Source: VFMC01 sp040380855 (GTDB lineage Bacteria; Actinomycetota; Acidimicrobiia; Acidimicrobiales; Ilumatobacteraceae). From it: a stretch of 64,000 bases of DNA. Shown piece by piece: positions 59,362 through 64,000 of the stretch. Below the pieces are notes generated by a model. That model saw only the letters and a program-made list of their open reading frames with translations. It made no database searches and was not told the DNA's origin. The stretch covers positions 93,459 through 157,458 of the forward strand of contig JBEIIG010000001.1 in assembly GCA_040380855.1 (NCBI GenBank), read 5' to 3'. Numbering within the stretch: position 1 is the stretch's first letter; each line of letters opens with the position of its first letter. Made by a program: the position numbers and the translations under genes.

Positions 59362-62300
59362 GTCACGGCCGTCCATCAGCTCGTCACGGTCGGCGTGCCA
59401 CCTGATGCTGTGCTCGGCCGATGCCTGCAGCGAGAGGTACAGGCGTTGGGCCACCGAGCCGGTTGGAAGGTTCTCAGCAATCTCTCGCGCTCGATCCCGC
59501 TGCTCGACGTCTTCGGCGAACGGCTGCCCGGGGGCCCCCATGCGCGTACCGCTCGAGACCGCAGCCGACAAGGCTCCGCCGATGCGTTGTACGTGCTCGT
59601 CGCCTGCCTGATCTGCGAGGGCGAGCAGTCGTTGCACGTAGTCCACGTTCTCGAAGACGAGAGACCGTGGCACCTCGCGGAGGATCGAGGCTGCGGCCGT
59701 GAGCTGTGCGTTGTCGCCAGATGCCACAGCTTCCTCGATGACTCTCAGCGCATCTTCGTCGAAGCGACCAGCGACTGCGGCAAAGAGATCGGGGCCAGCG
59801 TGCTGCCGCTTCCACGACTCAGCTCCCTCGGCGATCCAATCCCGAATGTTCCGCAGGGTCGAGAGCAGGTCGGCTGTGTCACGTACGCGTACCTCGTGGT
59901 TCCATGCGAAAGGAAGGGGCCGGTAGTCCGTTGCCTCGTCGGTCGATTCCCAACGCATGACGCGGCGCTGGAGAAAGCCGACGACATCTGTGGGACGGTT
60001 CGCCGAGATGTCGGCAAGGAAGGCTTCGACCCAGTAACCCTCAATCGAGGGGCATTCCTCAAGTTCGGCGAGCAGACGATCGATGACGGCCGCTGGAACT
60101 TGGTCGGCTCGGAGGTCGCCGTGTGGGCCAAGGATCTGGAAGACCTCGTCGGCGACGTGCGCCGAGTCGGCAAACGACACACGGTTGAGGAGCCGGATGG
60201 ACGCGTCCGGGTGATTCCGCGCCAGCCGCTGCGCTGCTCGCACGGCGTTCGTGCGTGTGTACTCGTCCGGATCAGCGACCAGACCCTCGAGCATCTCGAT
60301 CTCGCCGCGAAGCAATGTCGGGCGAAAGCCTCGGTTCCAGCCGAGCGCCTGCGCGACGCGTCGTCGATGTTCGACGTGACTCGATCGTGCCAGCTGCTCA
60401 AGGGCTTCGACGGCACTGAGAGGCTCAGCGTCGGCGAGCGCGGCGAGAGAAACCGCTAGGACGTCAGACAGAGGGGAAGACGGGTCCGCAAGCACGTCCC
60501 CAGCGATGGCAGCCCCGATCGACGCACGCTCGGTGACTAGCGCCCACACGAAGGGACCTGCGTTGCCACTCGACTGGCCGAGGGCGCGTTGAGCGAGTAG
60601 CCGCTCCCGGAGTGCGCTCACGATCTCTGAATCGGTGCTACTTATGACGAGCTTCGTTGCCAGGTCCCGGGTACGGGCCTCTCGTTCGAGTCGCGCCTTC
60701 GCGTAGTCACGGGAGTCGTCATCGGTCAGCTCTCCCCAGCCGTCGAACAGGACGACGGCCATTTGGTCCGCTGGCCTGTCTGGGAGTGCCTGGTAGACCC
60801 GCGTAGCGGCGGCCCGAGTCTCTGTGGGGCTGTATTGCGCATGCCAGCGCAGGGCCCTCCGGATCGCGATCGCAACGACTGGATCGATGCTTGGGTCGGC
60901 CACGGCGTCGGCCAGCCGGCCGAGAGTGCGGACGAACTCGGGAGTCCATGCGTCGCGCTCGTTCTGGTCGACTTCGCGTCCGAACAGTCCATGCGGATAC
61001 CGCAACGCGTGCTCGATCGTCTCGACTGCTCGCACTGCCATAGCGGTATCCGACGAGGCGAGGTCTCGGAAGGCGAGATCGAGGATGCGTTCCCGGAGGG
61101 GGGACACCGATGACGGAGTCAAGACGAAAGGTCTGAAAGTCAGGGTGTACCCGCGAGCGATGTCCTCGCTACCTTCGGTAGCGAGCATTGGTTCGAGGAC
61201 TTCGAACGGCGAAGGGAATCCGGGTTTGCGGTCCCCAGCGAGCCAGTTCGAGGCGGCGTTGATGACGGCATGGTTGAAGGCCAGGGGTTTGCCAAGTTCG
61301 AGTGCCGCAAGCTCTCTCAGAACGCGTAGCGGATGGTTCGGGTACTGATTCGTCGGCCGATCGTCCTGCGCGGTCAGCTCCCAGAGGAGGGCAAGGGCCT
61401 CGGGCAGGTACTCGAGGTGGTAGCCGACGCCGCGCAACAGCGGTGGCAACTCTCGAAGCACGTCTCGATACGAGGGTGGGTGGAGGCGGAGGAACGCTGC
61501 CTCAAGATCGCTGACCTCCTCGACCTTGTCCGTGGGTGCGTCGATGGCCCGCGCGACAAGAGCCAAAGTCTCACGAGGTGCGAAGTGAGCGATCCGACGA
61601 ACGAACTCGACAAGATGCCGACGCCCGAGGATGCCAGCGGCATCGAATTCCGCCGCCAACGCGAGCCAGAGAGTGTCAGTCAAGCTCGGGGCGCCAGGGC
61701 GGTCGTGTCGGATCTTCCAGTCGATCCGCGCAGCGTTCACGAAGATGTTCTGGCGAGGCCCGGCTTCGGCCACCTCTGCCGCCCGTTCGATGTAACCGGT
61801 GGATACGCCGCTCCGCTCATCGAAGCAAGCCTCTGAGAGCACGACATCGCCGAGCAGGTCCGGCACAACGCGCAGGGAGTTGCCCCGCCTCAAGAGCACG
61901 CCTGCGTCTTCGAGTCCCCGCAGATGCGAGATCACCCGGTCGTAGGGCGCCGACACCAGGGGGGCTAGGACCTTCTGAAACGCCGGGTCATCGGATCGAA
62001 ACGGTTGAAGGACTGACACGGCATCCAACACGGCGCGACGCATCGCTGAGTCCGCTCCGACGGGATCTGCGACGAGCACATCTCGGAAGGCGCGCAGCAC
62101 CTCTTCGCGTACCGAATCCTCGTGATCGAGGCAGCTCGCATCGAGTTGCCCGCGCTGGATTAGTACGCCAGCCACCACCGTGATGAGTGGACAGTCGGAA
62201 GTGAGGTAAGCGAGCCGGCGAACCAACTGCTCCGGAGCGGCGGGTCCGAGCGCCTGTCGCGCCAGGGCATCGGCGTCATCTGGTCCTAGGTCGTCAAGTT

Positions 62301-63477
62301 CCCAACGCGGCACCTCTGCGGGATGGAGTCCCACCTGCCGGAGATCTCCTGCAAGCATGCCGAGCCCGTAGGGTCTGAGCGCAAGCAACACGTGGGCACC
62401 CGGGTTCCTCAGAAGGATCCCTCGCAAGAGGCCGCCGGTGTCTGAACGGTCGTGAGCGTCGTCAACGACCACGACCAGCCTGCCGGAACTGGGGAGCAGT
62501 TCGAAATGCTCCGCCCTCACCTCGGCGCCGACCGTGAGGAAGCGCACCTCGAATCCCTGTGTTTCGCTGTGCACAGCCAGTTCGCGAAGGAGGCGGGTCT
62601 TGCCAATGCCGCCCCGGCCGACCACACACCCAACACGGTCCGTGCCGGTCAGAAATCCCGCTACGCCCGTCAGCTCGCCGGCACGCCCAACGAGGCTCCA
62701 CTCATGCGAATAGATGGCCCCGTGACCAAGGGGCCGGAAGTAGTCCTCTGGCGGGAGCCAGGGGCCAGGTTCGGCGACGCCGAGGAAGTCGCTGCGCCAT
62801 CCCGGGAAGTAGGTGTCGATGATTCGCACAGCTTGATCAAGAGGCAGTCCACGCACCTCTCGGGAAATGTCCTCGACGTCCCACAGGGTCCAGCCCGCAT
62901 GTTTCGCCATCTCGATGCGGCTTTCCGGGCTCGCGACCCTCGTCAGTACGATGAAGCGTCGCTCGACATCTAGAGTCGCAGCAGCGACAGCCTGTCGAAC
63001 CTTCTCTGGGCCAAAGTGACGGTGCCGCTTGCACTGGAAGCCAGCGGAGAACACCCCGTTGGCATCAGCGACCACATCGAAGCCGTACTGGGTGTGGCCC
63101 TGTCCGCCGAATCGAGCAACGTTGGCGTCCGGGAACAGCCGACGCGCCAGATCGGCCACCAGTTCTTCGAACCGATCAGGGCTGAGCTCGGCGACCGGAA
63201 GCACCGTGGCGCGGGGCCGCACGGGTCGGCGGACGTCCGACTGTGTGTCCGAGAGCGGTCCGTATCCGGCTGCAGCCAACAGGTCAAGGGGCTCGAGTTC
63301 GAGCAGTTCGGCGATCTGAACGACGACTTCGCGACGCGGGCGGGACGCTCCGCGCTCCCATCGGCTGACGGTCTGTTGAGTCACGCTGCCGAGCAGCCGC
63401 GCAAGATCCCCCTGATCCCACCCGCGTGCCTCACGCCCCGCCTTAACAGCCTGTCCGAAGTCCACGACGACCACCAT
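59356..63477 (-). CDS. XRE HTH-PD-(D/E)XK nuclease-STAND ATPase fusion (Avs-like)
   Basis: 1373 residues from the ATG at 63477. Helix-turn-helix of XRE type at 7-65 (ARLLGSVTQQTVSRWERGASRP). Mrr-like PD-(D/E)XK region at 95-205: Glu 105 (RFEELVADLARRLF), Asp 134 (YGFDVVADANG), Gln 148 and Lys 150 (FQCKRH). STAND NTPase from about 255: Walker A GRGGIGKT 287-294, Walker B VVVVDD 335-340. About 900 further residues of helical repeats, likely the target sensor. Nuclease-STAND-repeat order is that of the Avs anti-phage proteins; the leading HTH is unusual. Codon choice looks less GC-biased than in neighbours. Divergent from hsdM. Confidence 0.8.
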   Translation of the reverse strand: MVVVVDFGQAVKAGREARGWDQGDLARLLGSVTQQTVSRWERGASRPRREVVVQIAELLELEPLDLLAAAGYGPLSDTQSDVRRPVRPRATVLPVAELSPDRFEELVADLARRLFPDANVARFGGQGHTQYGFDVVADANGVFSAGFQCKRHRHFGPEKVRQAVAAATLDVERRFIVLTRVASPESRIEMAKHAGWTLWDVEDISREVRGLPLDQAVRIIDTYFPGWRSDFLGVAEPGPWLPPEDYFRPLGHGAIYSHEWSLVGRAGELTGVAGFLTGTDRVGCVVGRGGIGKTRLLRELAVHSETQGFEVRFLTVGAEVRAEHFELLPSSGRLVVVVDDAHDRSDTGGLLRGILLRNPGAHVLLALRPYGLGMLAGDLRQVGLHPAEVPRWELDDLGPDDADALARQALGPAAPEQLVRRLAYLTSDCPLITVVAGVLIQRGQLDASCLDHEDSVREEVLRAFRDVLVADPVGADSAMRRAVLDAVSVLQPFRSDDPAFQKVLAPLVSAPYDRVISHLRGLEDAGVLLRRGNSLRVVPDLLGDVVLSEACFDERSGVSTGYIERAAEVAEAGPRQNIFVNAARIDWKIRHDRPGAPSLTDTLWLALAAEFDAAGILGRRHLVEFVRRIAHFAPRETLALVARAIDAPTDKVEEVSDLEAAFLRLHPPSYRDVLRELPPLLRGVGYHLEYLPEALALLWELTAQDDRPTNQYPNHPLRVLRELAALELGKPLAFNHAVINAASNWLAGDRKPGFPSPFEVLEPMLATEGSEDIARGYTLTFRPFVLTPSSVSPLRERILDLAFRDLASSDTAMAVRAVETIEHALRYPHGLFGREVDQNERDAWTPEFVRTLGRLADAVADPSIDPVVAIAIRRALRWHAQYSPTETRAAATRVYQALPDRPADQMAVVLFDGWGELTDDDSRDYAKARLEREARTRDLATKLVISSTDSEIVSALRERLLAQRALGQSSGNAGPFVWALVTERASIGAAIAGDVLADPSSPLSDVLAVSLAALADAEPLSAVEALEQLARSSHVEHRRRVAQALGWNRGFRPTLLRGEIEMLEGLVADPDEYTRTNAVRAAQRLARNHPDASIRLLNRVSFADSAHVADEVFQILGPHGDLRADQVPAAVIDRLLAELEECPSIEGYWVEAFLADISANRPTDVVGFLQRRVMRWESTDEATDYRPLPFAWNHEVRVRDTADLLSTLRNIRDWIAEGAESWKRQHAGPDLFAAVAGRFDEDALRVIEEAVASGDNAQLTAAASILREVPRSLVFENVDYVQRLLALADQAGDEHVQRIGGALSAAVSSGTRMGAPGQPFAEDVEQRDRAREIAENLPTGSVAQRLYLSLQASAEHSIRWHADRDELMDGRDW

Positions 63478-63485
63478 ACACACCC

Positions 63486-63510
63486 GATGCGTCGCACGCA
63501 TCAGATGCGT
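63486..63510. promoter_or_regulatory. Candidate operator of the XRE-STAND gene
   Basis: GATGCGT-CGC-ACGCATC (63486-63502) is an inverted repeat of 7 bases with a 3-base spacer, followed by a further half site ATGCGT (63505-63510). It starts 9 bases upstream of the STAND gene's ATG, in the 146-base gap to hsdM, and fits autoregulation by the protein's own HTH. Confidence 0.55.
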
Positions 63511-63623
63511 ACAACTTTCCCTGACTTGACCCTTAGAATCAAAGTCCAGCGGTCGGCCCCCCACTGGAATAGGCTTCGGCTCACTCGCTGGGTGTTCCAG
63601 CGGGCTGGAACTTGGGGAGTGCA

Positions 63624-64000
63624 GTGTCAGAAGCCACGATCAAGAACCACGCGGCGTTCATCTGGTCGGTGGCTGATCTGCTGCGGGGGGACTACAAGCA
63701 GTCCGAGTACGGCAAGGTGATCTTGCCGCTGGTCGTGCTCCGACGCCTCGACTGCGTGCTGGAGCCGACCAAGGCAAAGGTGCTCGCCGAGCACGCCAAG
63801 CACGGCGACCGTGAGGCGATCCTGCGGGCGGCGGCCGGTCAGCCGTTCTTCAACACGTCGAAGGTCGACTTCCGCCGGCTGCTCGACGACCCGGGCAACG
63901 TGGCCGGCAACCTGCGCGGCTACATCGCCGGGTTCTCGACCGGCGCCCGGGACGTCATCGACAAGTTCGACTTCGACGTCCAGATCACCCGACTCGACAA
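63624..64000 (+). CDS. hsdM: Type I restriction-modification methyltransferase HsdM, N-terminal part
   Basis: 125 complete codons; the gene runs off the window. GTG start with GGGGAG just upstream. The N-terminus, AAFIWSVADLLRGDYKQSEYGKVILPLVVLRRLDCVLEPTK, is the HsdM_N helical domain that binds HsdS and DNA. The catalytic NPPF/Y motif would lie further on. HsdM makes N6-adenine methylation and forms the restriction complex with HsdS and HsdR, presumably downstream. Divergent from the STAND gene. Confidence 0.9.
   Translation, partial: MSEATIKNHAAFIWSVADLLRGDYKQSEYGKVILPLVVLRRLDCVLEPTKAKVLAEHAKHGDREAILRAAAGQPFFNTSKVDFRRLLDDPGNVAGNLRGYIAGFSTGARDVIDKFDFDVQITRLD

Overview
This window is very GC-rich, almost fully coding chromosomal DNA from an actinobacterium, most likely of the class Acidimicrobiia (an Ilumatobacter-like lineage). 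The evidence is two WhiB iron-sulfur regulators, a SenX3/RegX3-type phosphate two-component pair, frequent GTG and TTG starts, many apparently leaderless promoters, an RNB ribonuclease and a DUF3097 protein. The class-level placement is inference. No rRNA, tRNA or CRISPR array was seen, and no stretch longer than 300 bases lacks a gene.

Layout. 1-5.3 kb: a glycan-type trio (glycosyltransferase end, methyltransferase, alpha/alpha-barrel protein), a Baeyer-Villiger-type monooxygenase and an ALDH7-type aldehyde dehydrogenase, closed by a duplicated hairpin repeat. 5.3-13.9 kb: methyltransferase, nitroreductase, TesB thioesterase, soluble glucose-dehydrogenase-like lipoprotein, RNB nuclease, enoyl-CoA hydratase, CHAD protein, MreB, a 61-residue membrane protein and MoaE. 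14-19.4 kb: PDZ membrane protein, NAD-dependent epimerase, a DUF2342-like protein, a kynurenine-formamidase-like hydrolase and an MFS transporter. 19.4-28.1 kb: the phosphate module ppk-pstS-pstC-pstA-pstB-phoU-senX3-regX3, all on the minus strand, with an 11-bp-phased PHO box before pstS. 28-35 kb: two whiB genes around tatA, then a VWA protein and its MoxR/BchI-type AAA partner, separated by a divergent cyclase and a GH1-like protein. 35-37.5 kb: a GH2 protein with altered catalytic residues and a Usp protein.

37.6-45.7 kb holds three tandem, translationally coupled genes of about 900 residues, each an adenylyl cyclase domain fused to a STAND ATPase. 45.7-53.5 kb: succinate dehydrogenase sdhCAB, divergent from a K+-independent proton pyrophosphatase, then DedA and a DUF4349 lipoprotein. 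53.4-56.4 kb: a coupled four-gene operon built on a stand-alone phosphohistidine swivel domain, two unrecognised proteins and a DUF3097 protein. 56.4-57.7 kb: an SCP2-like protein and Fpg.

From about 57.7 kb the window looks like an integrated defence island: a large serine integrase directly after fpg, a 1373-residue protein with an XRE helix-turn-helix, a PD-(D/E)XK nuclease-like domain and a STAND ATPase (an Avs-like architecture with its own candidate operator), and a divergent type I restriction methyltransferase hsdM that runs off the end. This Avs-like protein and the triple cyclase-STAND array are the best candidates for undescribed systems here.
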